Assembly (NCBI GenBank): GCA_012514785.1
Contig: JAAYZP010000479.1
Coordinates: 1-23,724, forward strand
DNA from: Propionibacterium sp.
Lineage (GTDB): Bacteria > Actinomycetota > Actinomycetes > Propionibacteriales > Propionibacteriaceae
Direction: 5' to 3'
DNA length: 23,724 nt
Shown here: in pieces, positions 7,844-15,541 of the stretch
Layout: each line of letters opens with the position of its first letter
Position numbering within the stretch: position 1 is the first letter of the stretch
The notes under the pieces: generated by a model
Databases searched by the model: none
What the model saw: the letters and a program-made list of their open reading frames with translations, nothing else
What the model was told of the DNA's origin: nothing
Position numbers and translations under genes: made by a program

Positions 7844-8584
7844 ATGCGGGACATTCGAGTCGGCGTCTTTGGTGTGAGCGGCAAGATGGGCAGCCAGGTC
7901 GTGCGCGCCGTGGGTGAGGCCGGCGGGATGACCATCGTCGGCGGCGTGGACATGGGCGAGGCCCACGAAGGGGTGCGCAACGCGCAGGTGGTCGTCGACT
8001 TCACGCACCCGGACGCGGTGATGAAGAACGTCGCGTGGTGCCTGGAGCGCGACATCCACATGGTGATCGGCACGACGGGGTTCTCGGAGGAGCGGATCGC
8101 CGAGGTCCGGCAGCTCGCCGGGCAGCACCCGGACGTGGGTGTGGTGATCGCGTCCAACTTCTCGATCGGCGCCGTGCTGATGATGAAGTTCGCGGAGATC
8201 GCGGCGGCACACTACCCGTCGGTGGAGATCATCGAGCTGCACCACCCGCAGAAGGCTGACGCGCCGTCGGGCACGGCGATGACGACGGCCCAACGCATCG
8301 CCAAGGTGCGGGAGGCCGCCAGCATGGGCCCTGTGCCCGACGCGACGGTGCACGACAACGGCGCCCGCGGCGGCGTCGTCGACGGCATCCACGTGCACGG
8401 CGTGCGCCTGCAGGGGCTCGTCGCGCACCAGGAGGTGCTGTTCGGGGCCGACGGCGAGTCGTTGACCATCCGGCACGACTCCTTCGACCGCGAATCGTTC
8501 ATGCCCGGCGTGGTGGCCGGCATCCGGCACGTGGTGGACAACCCGGGCCTCACCGTCGGGATCGAGTCGGTGATCGGCCTCTGA
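7844..8584 (+). CDS. dapB: 4-hydroxy-tetrahydrodipicolinate reductase
   Basis: 246 residues, usual for the family. ATG 7844 follows ACGGAGGATTGTC, a good RBS. The N-terminal NAD(P) fold shows GVFGVSGKMGSQVV; VVDFTHPDAVMKN and GTTGFSEERI follow. The catalytic/binding core is ELHHPQKADAPSGTAMTT (H-H and K-x-D-x-P-S-G-T motifs), and NFSIGAVLMMKFAE precedes it. It reduces hydroxytetrahydrodipicolinate in the lysine/diaminopimelate pathway, needed for peptidoglycan. In many actinobacteria dapB is followed by thyX and dapA before the RNase J gene; here a GNAT gene takes that place. The pnp terminator ends 14-15 nt upstream. Confidence 0.96.
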   Translation: MRDIRVGVFGVSGKMGSQVVRAVGEAGGMTIVGGVDMGEAHEGVRNAQVVVDFTHPDAVMKNVAWCLERDIHMVIGTTGFSEERIAEVRQLAGQHPDVGVVIASNFSIGAVLMMKFAEIAAAHYPSVEIIELHHPQKADAPSGTAMTTAQRIAKVREAASMGPVPDATVHDNGARGGVVDGIHVHGVRLQGLVAHQEVLFGADGESLTIRHDSFDRESFMPGVVAGIRHVVDNPGLTVGIESVIGL

Positions 8585-8603
8585 ACCCGGGGGCCGCGGC
8601 CCG

Positions 8604-9137
8604 CTAGTTGGCGCCCTCCGCGCGGATGTCCGTGTGCAGCCGCAGGAGCTTGAGGTGGTGCGCGCCGTCGTCCGTGGTGGACTCGCGGTGCGCGCCGTCG
8701 GCGGCCCAGCCGCCGGAGACGAAGAACTCGCGGAGGTCGTCCGCGGTGGTGGGCAGCCACGTCGTCGCCACCTGGAAACCGTCCTGACGCAGCGTGTCGA
8801 CCGCCGCGTTGACCAGCCGGGAACCGTGTCCGGACTCCCGGTTCTTCACGTCGACGACGAACTCCGCCAGCTCGCCCGTGACCGGGGTGGCGTCGGGGTC
8901 GTCGGACGGGACGGTCACGGCGAACCCGACGATGCCCGCCTCCCCGAGCGCCACCAGGATCCGCATCTTGGCCATCGGCGGTCGCGTGATGGCCTCGTGC
9001 CAGATGCGGGAGGCCTCGTCGGCCGGTACGCGCGAGAGCATCACCTTCAGCGCGGGATCCTCCGACCACGCGCGGCGCTGGATGCGCGCGATGTCCACTG
9101 CTTCGGCCGGCATGGCGAGGCGAACCGTATTAATCAT
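8604..9137 (-). CDS. GNAT family N-acetyltransferase
   Basis: 177 residues, ATG at 9137. The GNAT core is visible: the N-terminal VRLAMPAEAVDIARIQRRAW start, a strand GIVGFAVTVPS, GELAEFVVDVKNRESGHGSRLVNAAVDTLRQDG with the R-x-S-G-x-G acetyl-CoA loop, and the strand/helix WLPTTADDLREFFVSGGWAADG. The substrate is unknown. There is no Shine-Dalgarno; TAGGGT sits 6 nt before the ATG, so a leaderless transcript is likely. It is convergent with dapB (19-nt gap) and divergent from rnj. The two GNAT proteins in the window are not obviously close paralogues. Confidence 0.8.
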   Translation of the reverse strand: MINTVRLAMPAEAVDIARIQRRAWSEDPALKVMLSRVPADEASRIWHEAITRPPMAKMRILVALGEAGIVGFAVTVPSDDPDATPVTGELAEFVVDVKNRESGHGSRLVNAAVDTLRQDGFQVATTWLPTTADDLREFFVSGGWAADGAHRESTTDDGAHHLKLLRLHTDIRAEGAN

Positions 9138-9170
9138 GCCCCCACCCTAATCTCCGTTAGCCTTAGGCCC
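9138..9170. promoter_or_regulatory. Divergent leaderless promoters of GNAT gene and rnj
   Basis: Only 33 nt separate the two ATGs. On the minus strand TAGGGT (9149-9144) is 6 nt from the GNAT ATG. On the plus strand TAGCCT (9158-9163) is 7 nt from the rnj ATG. The two -10 boxes are 8 nt apart, so each -35 region must lie over or beyond the other gene's start, and the polymerases probably exclude each other. Confidence 0.55.
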
Positions 9171-10847
9171 ATGACTGAATTGCGAACCCCTCCAAAATTG
9201 AAGCCCGGCACGCTGCGGGTGATCCCGCTCGGCGGACTGGGCGATGTGGGACGCAACATGACCGCGTTCGAGATCGACGGCGAGATCGCGATCGTGGACT
9301 GCGGCGTCCTGTTCCCGGAGGAGACGCACCCCGGCGTGGACCTGATCCTGCCCGCGCTGGACTACCTCTCCGACCGCCTGGACGACATCGTCGCCGTCGT
9401 GCTCACCCACGGCCACGAGGACCACATCGGGGCGCTGCCCTTCCTGCTGAAGATGCGCGCCGACATCCCCGTCTACGGCTCCAAACTGACGCTCGCGCTG
9501 GTCGCGGGCAAACTGCGCGAACACCGGCTGCGCAACTTCAAACTGAGCGACGTCTCGGAGGGCGACGTCGTCGCCGCCGGCAACTACGAGTTCGAGTTCC
9601 TGGCCGTCAACCACTCCATCCCGGACGCGCTGGCGGTCTCGATCCGCACGAAGGCCGGCGTCGTGCTGCACACGGGCGACTTCAAGATGGACCAGCTCCC
9701 GCTCGACGGGAGGATCACCGACCTGCGCGGCTTCGCCCGCCTGGGTACCAAGGGCGTCGACCTGTTCATGACGGACTCCACGAACGCGGAGACCCCCGGC
9801 TTCACCACGCACGAAGTGGACCTCGAGCCGGCGCTCAGCCGCGTCTTCGACCGCGCCACCGGCAAGCTCATCGTCGCCTGCTTCGCCAGCCACATCCACC
9901 GCGTCCAGCAGGTGCTCGACCTCGCTGTGAAGCACGGGCGCAAGGCCGTCTACGTCGGCCGCTCGATGGTGCGCAACATGGCCACCGCCCGCGACCTCGG
10001 CTACCTCAAGGTGCCCGCGGGCGTGCTGATCGAGCTGAAGGAACTCGGCAAGTACGCCGACGACGAGGTGGTCATCATCTCCACCGGCTCGCAGGGCGAG
10101 CCGATGGCCGCACTCAGCCGGATCGCCAACCGGGAGCACCAGCACATCGAGGTGGGCCAGGGCGACACCGTCCTGCTGGCGAGCTCGCTGATCCCCGGCA
10201 ACGAGAACTCCGTCGGGCGCGTCATCAACGGGCTGACGAAGCTCGGCGCCGACGTCGTGCACAAGGGCAACGCGCTCGTCCACGTCTCCGGCCACGCCTC
10301 CGCCGGCGAGCTGCTCTACTGCTACAACCTCGTGCAGCCGAAGAACGTCATGCCGATCCACGGCGAGGTGCGCCACCTCGCCGCCAACGGGAAGCTGGCC
10401 GAGAAGACCGGCGTGCCGCGGGAGAACGTCGTGGTGGTCGAGGACGGGGCGGTGGTCGACCTGGTGAACGGGAAGGCGCGCGCCGTCGGCAAGGTCGACG
10501 CGAGCTACATCTTCGTCGACGGCTCCACCGTCGGCGACGTCTCCGACGCGGTCAACGACCGGCTCATCCTGGGCGAGGAGGGCTTCATCTCCATCGTCAC
10601 CGTCGTCAACACGCACAACCGCGAGGTCATCTCCGGCCCGGAGATCAGCACCCGCGGGTTCGCGGAGGACCCGTCGGTCTTCGACGACGTGCAGCGCCGG
10701 ATCTACGACGCCCTCGAGGACTCCATGCGCGACGGCAACGAGGACACCCACCGCCTGCAGCAGGTGGTGCGCCGCACGATGGGCACCTGGGTTTCGCGGA
10801 AGCTGCGCCGCCGTCCGATGATCGTGCCCGTGGTGGTCACGACGTAG
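9171..10847 (+). CDS. rnj: Ribonuclease J
   Basis: 558 residues, usual for RNase J. The start ATG 9171 gives MTELRTPPKLKPGTLRVIPLGGLGDVGRNM, the family N-terminus. The metallo-beta-lactamase zinc motif is HGHEDH (H80, H82, D84, H85), followed by later ligands in HTGDFKMD and the beta-CASP motifs (FMTDSTNAETPG, ACFASHIHRVQQVLD, STGSQGEPMAALSRIA) and HVSGHASAGELL. A C-terminal RNase J domain follows. It is an endo- and 5'-3' exoribonuclease that processes rRNA and mRNA in the cytoplasm. Likely leaderless (TAGCCT 7 nt before ATG). It stands alone with its own promoter; rplU begins 126 nt downstream. Confidence 0.96.
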   Translation: MTELRTPPKLKPGTLRVIPLGGLGDVGRNMTAFEIDGEIAIVDCGVLFPEETHPGVDLILPALDYLSDRLDDIVAVVLTHGHEDHIGALPFLLKMRADIPVYGSKLTLALVAGKLREHRLRNFKLSDVSEGDVVAAGNYEFEFLAVNHSIPDALAVSIRTKAGVVLHTGDFKMDQLPLDGRITDLRGFARLGTKGVDLFMTDSTNAETPGFTTHEVDLEPALSRVFDRATGKLIVACFASHIHRVQQVLDLAVKHGRKAVYVGRSMVRNMATARDLGYLKVPAGVLIELKELGKYADDEVVIISTGSQGEPMAALSRIANREHQHIEVGQGDTVLLASSLIPGNENSVGRVINGLTKLGADVVHKGNALVHVSGHASAGELLYCYNLVQPKNVMPIHGEVRHLAANGKLAEKTGVPRENVVVVEDGAVVDLVNGKARAVGKVDASYIFVDGSTVGDVSDAVNDRLILGEEGFISIVTVVNTHNREVISGPEISTRGFAEDPSVFDDVQRRIYDALEDSMRDGNEDTHRLQQVVRRTMGTWVSRKLRRRPMIVPVVVTT

Positions 10848-10858
10848 AGGCTGCCGGT

Positions 10859-10887
10859 TTGACCCGGGAGAAGAAGCGACGTAAAGT
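10859..10887 (+). promoter_or_regulatory. Sigma-A-type promoter of rplU-rpmA
   Basis: TTGACC (10859-10864), exactly 17 nt, TAAAGT (10882-10887): one of the best-matching promoters in the window, as expected for ribosomal protein genes. The transcript would start near 10894, with a GC-rich leader of about 80 nt holding GGGG/CCCC pairing around 10913-10926. Confidence 0.75.
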
Positions 10888-10973
10888 TGCCCCTCGGTGC
10901 ATTGCCGGCTGTGGGGACACCTCCCCGGGCCCGGGCGCACCGACAAGCTTAGCGACAAGAAGGTAGGTCAGGC

Positions 10974-11282
10974 GTGTACGCGATCGTGCGCAACGGCGGA
11001 CGCCAGCACAAGGTTGCTGTTGGCGACATCCTGGACATCGATCTGGTGTCCGAAGAGGTCGGCGATACCGTCAACCTGCAGCCGCTCCTGTTCGTCGACG
11101 GTGACAAGATCACCGCCGACGCCAAGGGCTTGGAGAAGGTCTCCGTGACCGCCGAGATTCTCGGCGAGACGAAGGGGCCGAAGATCCGCATCATGAAGTA
11201 CAAGAACAAGACCGGGTACAAGAAGCGCCAGGGGCACCGCCAGCGGTACACCCAGGTCAAGGTCACCGGCATCGAGAACTGA
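10974..11282 (+). CDS. rplU: 50S ribosomal protein L21
   Basis: 102 residues, normal for L21. GTG at 10974 follows AAGGTAGG. The sequence VYAIVRNGGRQHKVAVGDILDID, LLFVDGDKITADAKGL, GPKIRIMKYKNKTGYKKRQGHRQRYTQVKVTGI is the L21 signature. It binds 23S rRNA in the large subunit. rpmA follows 10 nt after the stop, so the two are co-transcribed from the promoter at 10859. Confidence 0.98.
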   Translation: MYAIVRNGGRQHKVAVGDILDIDLVSEEVGDTVNLQPLLFVDGDKITADAKGLEKVSVTAEILGETKGPKIRIMKYKNKTGYKKRQGHRQRYTQVKVTGIEN

Positions 11283-11292
11283 GGAGCAAGAC

Positions 11293-11541
11293 ATGGCATC
11301 CAAGAAGGGCGTTTCCTCGACGCGTAACGGCCGCGACTCGAACGCGCAGCGCCTCGGCGTCAAGCGTTTCGGCGGTCAGAGCGTCGGCGCCGGCGAGATC
11401 CTCGTGCGTCAGCGCGGCACCCAGTTCCACCCGGGCGTCGGCGTCAGCCGTGGCCGCGACGACACCCTGTTCGCCACTGCTGAGGGCACCGTCGAGTACG
11501 GCGTGCAGCGCGGCCGCAAGGTCGTCAGCGTCGTTTCCTGA
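11293..11541 (+). CDS. rpmA: 50S ribosomal protein L27
   Basis: 82 residues. ATG 11293 follows GAGGAGC. The start MASKKGVSSTRNGRDSNAQRLGVKRFGGQSV and QRGTQFHPGVGVSRGRDDTLFA are diagnostic of L27, whose N-terminal tail reaches the peptidyl transferase centre. There is no extra N-terminal prepeptide of the kind removed by Prp in Firmicutes. A strong terminator follows, separating it from obg. Confidence 0.98.
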   Translation: MASKKGVSSTRNGRDSNAQRLGVKRFGGQSVGAGEILVRQRGTQFHPGVGVSRGRDDTLFATAEGTVEYGVQRGRKVVSVVS

Positions 11542-11561
11542 CCCACCCGACCACTGAAGGA

Positions 11562-11588
11562 AAGCGGCCCCCCGTGGGCCGCTTTTTT
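11562..11588 (+). terminator. Rho-independent terminator after rpmA
   Basis: AAGCGGCCC (11562-11570) pairs perfectly with GGGCCGCTT (11576-11584) across a 5-nt loop, followed by TTTTTT. It ends rplU-rpmA, and obg has its own promoter. Confidence 0.85.
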
Positions 11589-11616
11589 CTTATCCCCGCC
11601 CACGCCCCCTGATAGA

Positions 11617-11628
11617 TAGGCTTCCGAC
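11617..11628 (+). promoter_or_regulatory. -10 box for leaderless obg transcript
   Basis: TAGGCT at 11617-11622, then 6 nt (TCCGAC), then the obg ATG. No Shine-Dalgarno is present. Confidence 0.55.
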
Positions 11629-13113
11629 ATGGCGATCCCGTCCTTCGTAGACCGAGTGCGTTTCACCGTTGCCGCCGGCAACGGTGGCCACGGCTGCGTG
11701 TCCATCAAGCGGGAGAAGTTCAAGCCGCTCGGAGGCCCGGACGGCGGCGACGGGGGCAACGGCGGCTCCGTGAGCTTCCGCGTCGACGAGGGCCTCACCA
11801 CACTGCTGGAGTTCCACCGGCAGTCCATCCGGCGCGCCGCGAACGGCGCCCCCGGGCAGGGCGACCTGAAACACGGGGCACGCGGCGAGGACATCGAGCT
11901 CATGGTGCCCAGCGGCACCGTCGTCACCGACGCGCGCACCGGCGAGGTCCTGGCGGACCTCACGCAGCACGACGAGGTGTACGTTGCCGTGGTCGGCGGC
12001 CGCGGGGGCCTCGGCAACGCCGCACTCGCCTCGGCCGCCCGCAAGGCGCCCGGCTTCGCGCTGCTCGGTGAGGAGGGCGATGAGCGGGAGATCCAGCTCG
12101 AGCTCAAGGTGGTGGCCGACGTCGGCCTCGTCGGGTTCCCGTCCGCCGGCAAGTCCTCGCTGATCGCCGCGATCTCGCGGGCCCGCCCGAAGATCGCCGA
12201 CTACCCGTTCACGACGCTCGTGCCCAACCTCGGTGTCGTGCTCGCCGGGGACGTCACGTACACCGTCGCCGACGTGCCGGGCCTCATCGAGGGCGCCTCC
12301 GAGGGCCGCGGCCTCGGCTTCGACTTCCTGCGGCACATCGAACGCTGCCAGGCGATCGTGCACGTGATCGACCTGGGGACCTACGAACCCGGACGCGACC
12401 CGCTGACGGACCTGGAGACCATCGAGGGGGAGCTTGCCGCGCACGGCGGTCTGGAGGACCGGCCGAGGCTGGTCGCGCTGAACAAGGTGGACCTGCCGGA
12501 CGCGCAGGACATGGCCGACATCGTGCGTCCCGAGCTGGAGGCGGCCGGCCACCGGGTGTTCCCGATCTCGACGAAGACCAGCGAGGGGCTGAACGCGCTG
12601 AAGTTCGCGATGGCCGAGGTCGTCGAGGCGCGCCGCGCGGCCCTGCCGGAGGCCGAGCCGCGTCCGGTGATCCGGCCCAGGCCGGTGGGGCGCGCGAAGA
12701 AGGAGGATGAGTTCACCATCGTTCGCAAGGGCGACGGCGAGGGCGGCCACGTCTGGCGTGTGCACGGCGAGAAGCCCGAGCGCTGGATCAACCAGACCGA
12801 CTTCAGCAATGCGGAGGCCGTGGGCTTCCTCGCCGACCGGCTGAACCGCATCGGCATCGAGGACAAGCTGCTCGAGCTGGGCGCGAGGGCGGGCGACGCC
12901 GTCGCGATCGGTGGCGAGGACGCCGTCGTGTTCGACTTCGCACCGCAGCTGGAGACCGGCGCGGAGCTGCTCAGCAGGCGCGGCGAGGACCAGCGGCTCG
13001 AGACGCAGCGGCCGGCGGTGGCCCGCCGTCGCGAGAAGGACGCCGCCTACCACGCGGCGAAGGCGGCCGGCGACTACACGCTCGAAGGGTTGCCCGAGGA
13101 TGATGAGGCCTGA
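11629..13113 (+). CDS. obg: GTPase Obg (ribosome assembly/stress GTPase)
   Basis: 494 residues. The Gly-rich Obg fold occupies about 1-158 (GGHGCVSIKREKFKPLGGPDGGDGGNGG). The G domain has G1 GFPSAGKSS, G2 DYPFTTLVPN, G3 DVPGLIEGA, G4 NKVD and G5 STKT. A C-terminal OCT domain lies at about 360-440 (EFTIVRKGDGEGGHVWRVHGEKPERW), followed by a charged tail. Obg binds the 50S subunit and (p)ppGpp and is generally essential. rplU-rpmA-obg-proB is a conserved actinobacterial order. It overlaps proB by 14 nt, so the two are probably translationally coupled. Confidence 0.97.
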   Translation: MAIPSFVDRVRFTVAAGNGGHGCVSIKREKFKPLGGPDGGDGGNGGSVSFRVDEGLTTLLEFHRQSIRRAANGAPGQGDLKHGARGEDIELMVPSGTVVTDARTGEVLADLTQHDEVYVAVVGGRGGLGNAALASAARKAPGFALLGEEGDEREIQLELKVVADVGLVGFPSAGKSSLIAAISRARPKIADYPFTTLVPNLGVVLAGDVTYTVADVPGLIEGASEGRGLGFDFLRHIERCQAIVHVIDLGTYEPGRDPLTDLETIEGELAAHGGLEDRPRLVALNKVDLPDAQDMADIVRPELEAAGHRVFPISTKTSEGLNALKFAMAEVVEARRAALPEAEPRPVIRPRPVGRAKKEDEFTIVRKGDGEGGHVWRVHGEKPERWINQTDFSNAEAVGFLADRLNRIGIEDKLLELGARAGDAVAIGGEDAVVFDFAPQLETGAELLSRRGEDQRLETQRPAVARRREKDAAYHAAKAAGDYTLEGLPEDDEA

Positions 13114-14194
13114 GGTCGCCCGGGCGCACCGAGTCGTCGTCAAGATCGGCTCGTCGTCCCTGACCCGCCCCGACGGGCACCTGGACGAGGTGCGCCTCAC
13201 CGGGCTCGCCGCGGACCTCGCGCGGCTGCACCACTCGGGCAAGCGCGTCGTGCTCGTCACCTCCGGCGCCATCGCGGCCGGGCTGCGCCCGCTCGGGCTC
13301 AGCCGTCGGCCCAGGGACCTGGAGACCCAGCAGGCCGCGGCCGCGGTGGGGCAGGGACTCCTGATCCGCAACTACAGCGACGCGTTCGCCGAGCACGGCG
13401 TCACCATCGCCCAGCTGCTCCTCACCGTCGAGGACGTGCTCAGCCCCAAGACCTATCGCAACGCGCTGAACACCGTGTCGCGGCTGTTCCGGCTGGGCGT
13501 CATCCCGGTCGTGAACGAGAACGACACCACCGCCACGCACGAGATCAGCTTCGGTGACAACGACCGCCTCGCGGCGCTGATCGCGCACCTGGTGCGCGCC
13601 GACGTGCTGCTCCTGTTCAGCGACGTCGAGGGCCTCCACACCACGCACCCCGATACCCCGGGCGCCACGATGCTGACCCGGGTGGAGGACATCGCAGGCC
13701 TCGACGTCGACACGTCGCGGGTGGGCTCCAAGGTGGGCACCGGCGGCATGCGCACGAAGCTCCAGGCCGCCGAGATCGCCACCTCAGCCGGCATCTCGGT
13801 GGTGCTCGCGCACGCCGACCGGCTGCCGGAGGCGCTGGCGGGCGAGGAGGTCGGCACGCTGTTCACGCCGTCGGGCAAGCGTCGCCCGCGCAGGCTGCTG
13901 TGGCTGGCGCACGCCGCGAAGCCCCGCGGCCGCGTGCACGTCGACGCCGGCGCGGTACGGGCGCTGACTGAGGGCAGCGCGTCGCTCCTGCCTGTGGGCG
14001 TGACGAGGGTCGAGGGCGCGTTCGGCGAGGGCGATCCGATCGGCGTCGTCGGGCCCGACGGGGTCATGGTGGCCCGCGGGTTCGCGGGCCACGGCTCGCA
14101 CGAGCTCCTCGAAGCGCTCGCCTCTGGCGACAGCGACGACGCGTTGGGGATGCACGGCCCGGTCGTGCACCGGGACCTTCTGATCCTGCTCTGA
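13100..14194 (+). CDS. proB: Glutamate 5-kinase
   Basis: 364 residues from ATG 13100 (a second ATG follows directly at 13103). The start lies inside the end of obg, with GAAGGG about 10 nt upstream. The amino acid kinase domain (about 1-255) shows VVVKIGSSSL, VTSGAIAAGL, PVVNENDTTA, FGDNDRLAALIAHLVRADVLLLFSDVEGL and KVGTGGMRTKLQAAEIA. A PUA domain follows at about 275-360 (GRVHVDAGAVRAL...FGEGDPIGVVGPDGVMVARG). It phosphorylates glutamate, the first step of proline synthesis, and is typically feedback-inhibited by proline. Its partner proA is 2 kb downstream, beyond two transporter genes. Confidence 0.96.
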   Translation: MMRPEVARAHRVVVKIGSSSLTRPDGHLDEVRLTGLAADLARLHHSGKRVVLVTSGAIAAGLRPLGLSRRPRDLETQQAAAAVGQGLLIRNYSDAFAEHGVTIAQLLLTVEDVLSPKTYRNALNTVSRLFRLGVIPVVNENDTTATHEISFGDNDRLAALIAHLVRADVLLLFSDVEGLHTTHPDTPGATMLTRVEDIAGLDVDTSRVGSKVGTGGMRTKLQAAEIATSAGISVVLAHADRLPEALAGEEVGTLFTPSGKRRPRRLLWLAHAAKPRGRVHVDAGAVRALTEGSASLLPVGVTRVEGAFGEGDPIGVVGPDGVMVARGFAGHGSHELLEALASGDSDDALGMHGPVVHRDLLILL

Positions 14195-14200
14195 GCGCGG

Positions 14201-15403
14201 CTACGGCCCGCGGCGGCCCCGGGGGAGCCCCATCACCTTCGAGAACGCGGCCGTCCAGATCGCCCCGAACCAGGTCAGGAAGCCCACGGTGACCATCGCC
14301 CACGGCAGGGAGGCGGCCAGGAGCAGGGCGGAGATCGCCAGCGGCCCGCCCAGCTGCCCGCCCTGGGTGAACATCGCCCAGATGCTGAGGAACTTCGCCC
14401 GCCCCCGGCTCGGCGAGAGGTCCGCGCCGATCGTCATGTTGATGCCGGCGCCCAGCCCGTTGCCGATGCTCATGACCACCACGGCCACCACCATGCCCAG
14501 CGACGTCGGCCACAGCGGGGCCAGGACGAAGCCGGCGCCATAGACCGTCAGGCAGGTGAACAGGATCACCGTGCGCCCCAGCCGGTCCTTCAGGTGGCCA
14601 CCGGGGAACATCAGGATCATCTCGATGGCTGCCCCGACCGCGACCATCAGCGAGATCTGCGCCTCGTTCCAGCCGAGCCGCGTGCCCCACAGCGCGATCA
14701 GGATGGGCTGCCCGACGCGCGCGATCGCCAGGGCGACGATCGCCACCCCCGCGAGCCCCACCGCGCCCCAGCGCACGCCCCGGGCGAGCTCCTCCGGGCT
14801 GCGGGAGGTGCGTCGCTCCTGGGTGGTGGCGTAGAAGGAGGCGTTGAGCCTGCGCACGAACAACAGCCCCGTCGCGGCCACGGCCATCACCACCGCGAAC
14901 GCGAACACCGACCAGAGGGGGAGCCAGACCAGCAGCAGCGCGCCGCACAGTGGCCCGACGAGGTTGCCGGCCCGCATCGTGCCGCCGAGCGCCGTCATCG
15001 CCTTGCCCACCTGGTGCGTGGGCAGCGACTCGGCGACGACGGCCTGGCGCGCCAGCGCCCACGCTGTCATGGCGGGTGCCCGGAGCACCATGGCGATGAT
15101 GAAGATCGCCAGCGACCACCGCGTGGGCCACGCCATCGCCACCACCGTGAGCCCGAGCAGCGCCGCGGCCACCGTCGTGGAGATCGCCATGGCCCGACGA
15201 TCACCCACCCGGTCGATGAACATCCCCACCGGCACCGTCGAGGCCAGCGACGCGGCACCCGCGATGGCGATCAACGCGCTCGCGAGCGCCTCGCTCGCGC
15301 CCAGCTGCAGCGCGGCCAGCACGAGCACCGGCAGCATCGCTCCCGTGCCCACCGAGAAGAGGAAGCTCGGTGCCAGGACGGGCCAGAAGATGAGCCGGAA
15401 CAT
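14201..15403 (-). CDS. MFS transporter, drug-efflux type
   Basis: 400 residues, start ATG 15403 with AAGGA 4 nt upstream. About 12 TM helices are visible as hydrophobic segments. The loop 2-3 motif GMFIDRVGDRR (residues 60-70) is MFS motif A, and a matching GGHLKDRLGR follows in the second half. The central loop is charged (TTQERRTSRSPEELARG). There is a predicted export role in the inner membrane; the substrate is unknown. It is convergent with proB (6-nt gap) and divergent from the PQ-loop gene, and these two membrane genes split proB from proA. I see no regulator gene beside it. Confidence 0.85.
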   Translation of the reverse strand: MFRLIFWPVLAPSFLFSVGTGAMLPVLVLAALQLGASEALASALIAIAGAASLASTVPVGMFIDRVGDRRAMAISTTVAAALLGLTVVAMAWPTRWSLAIFIIAMVLRAPAMTAWALARQAVVAESLPTHQVGKAMTALGGTMRAGNLVGPLCGALLLVWLPLWSVFAFAVVMAVAATGLLFVRRLNASFYATTQERRTSRSPEELARGVRWGAVGLAGVAIVALAIARVGQPILIALWGTRLGWNEAQISLMVAVGAAIEMILMFPGGHLKDRLGRTVILFTCLTVYGAGFVLAPLWPTSLGMVVAVVVMSIGNGLGAGINMTIGADLSPSRGRAKFLSIWAMFTQGGQLGGPLAISALLLAASLPWAMVTVGFLTWFGAIWTAAFSKVMGLPRGRRGP

Positions 15404-15428
15404 GGGGTCCTTTCCAGGTGACCAGAGC

Positions 15429-15434
15429 AGCCTA
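15429..15434 (-). promoter_or_regulatory. -10 box of the MFS gene
   Basis: TAGGCT on the minus strand, 25 nt before the ATG. The leader of roughly 18 nt carries GGAAAGGA, so this is a short-leadered rather than leaderless start. Confidence 0.45.
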
Positions 15435-15467
15435 GCGGCAGGAGAAATCCTTAACCCGACCCGCGTT

Positions 15468-15495
15468 TTGCGCATGCTGCGCGAGGCTCTAATGT
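15468..15495 (+). promoter_or_regulatory. Promoter of the PQ-loop gene
   Basis: TTGCGC (15468-15473), 16 nt, TAATGT (15490-15495). The transcript would begin near 15502 with a leader of about 40 nt. The -35 overlaps a small GCGC...GCGC inverted repeat. Confidence 0.45.
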
Positions 15496-15541
15496 GCTCC
15501 CGGCGAAAGCGTTTCTCCCTGGTGAACCGGAAGCGTACAAC

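Noticed and set aside
8591..8602. GGGCCGCGGCCC palindrome between dapB and the GNAT gene
   Set aside because: Perfect but only 12 bp, in a very GC-rich spacer with no loop or T-run; too likely by chance to call a terminator.
9147..10958. 603-codon open frame antisense to rnj
   Set aside because: Composition is biased (V, H, D, R, L) as expected from the reverse strand of a GC-rich gene; RNase J on the sense strand explains the region.
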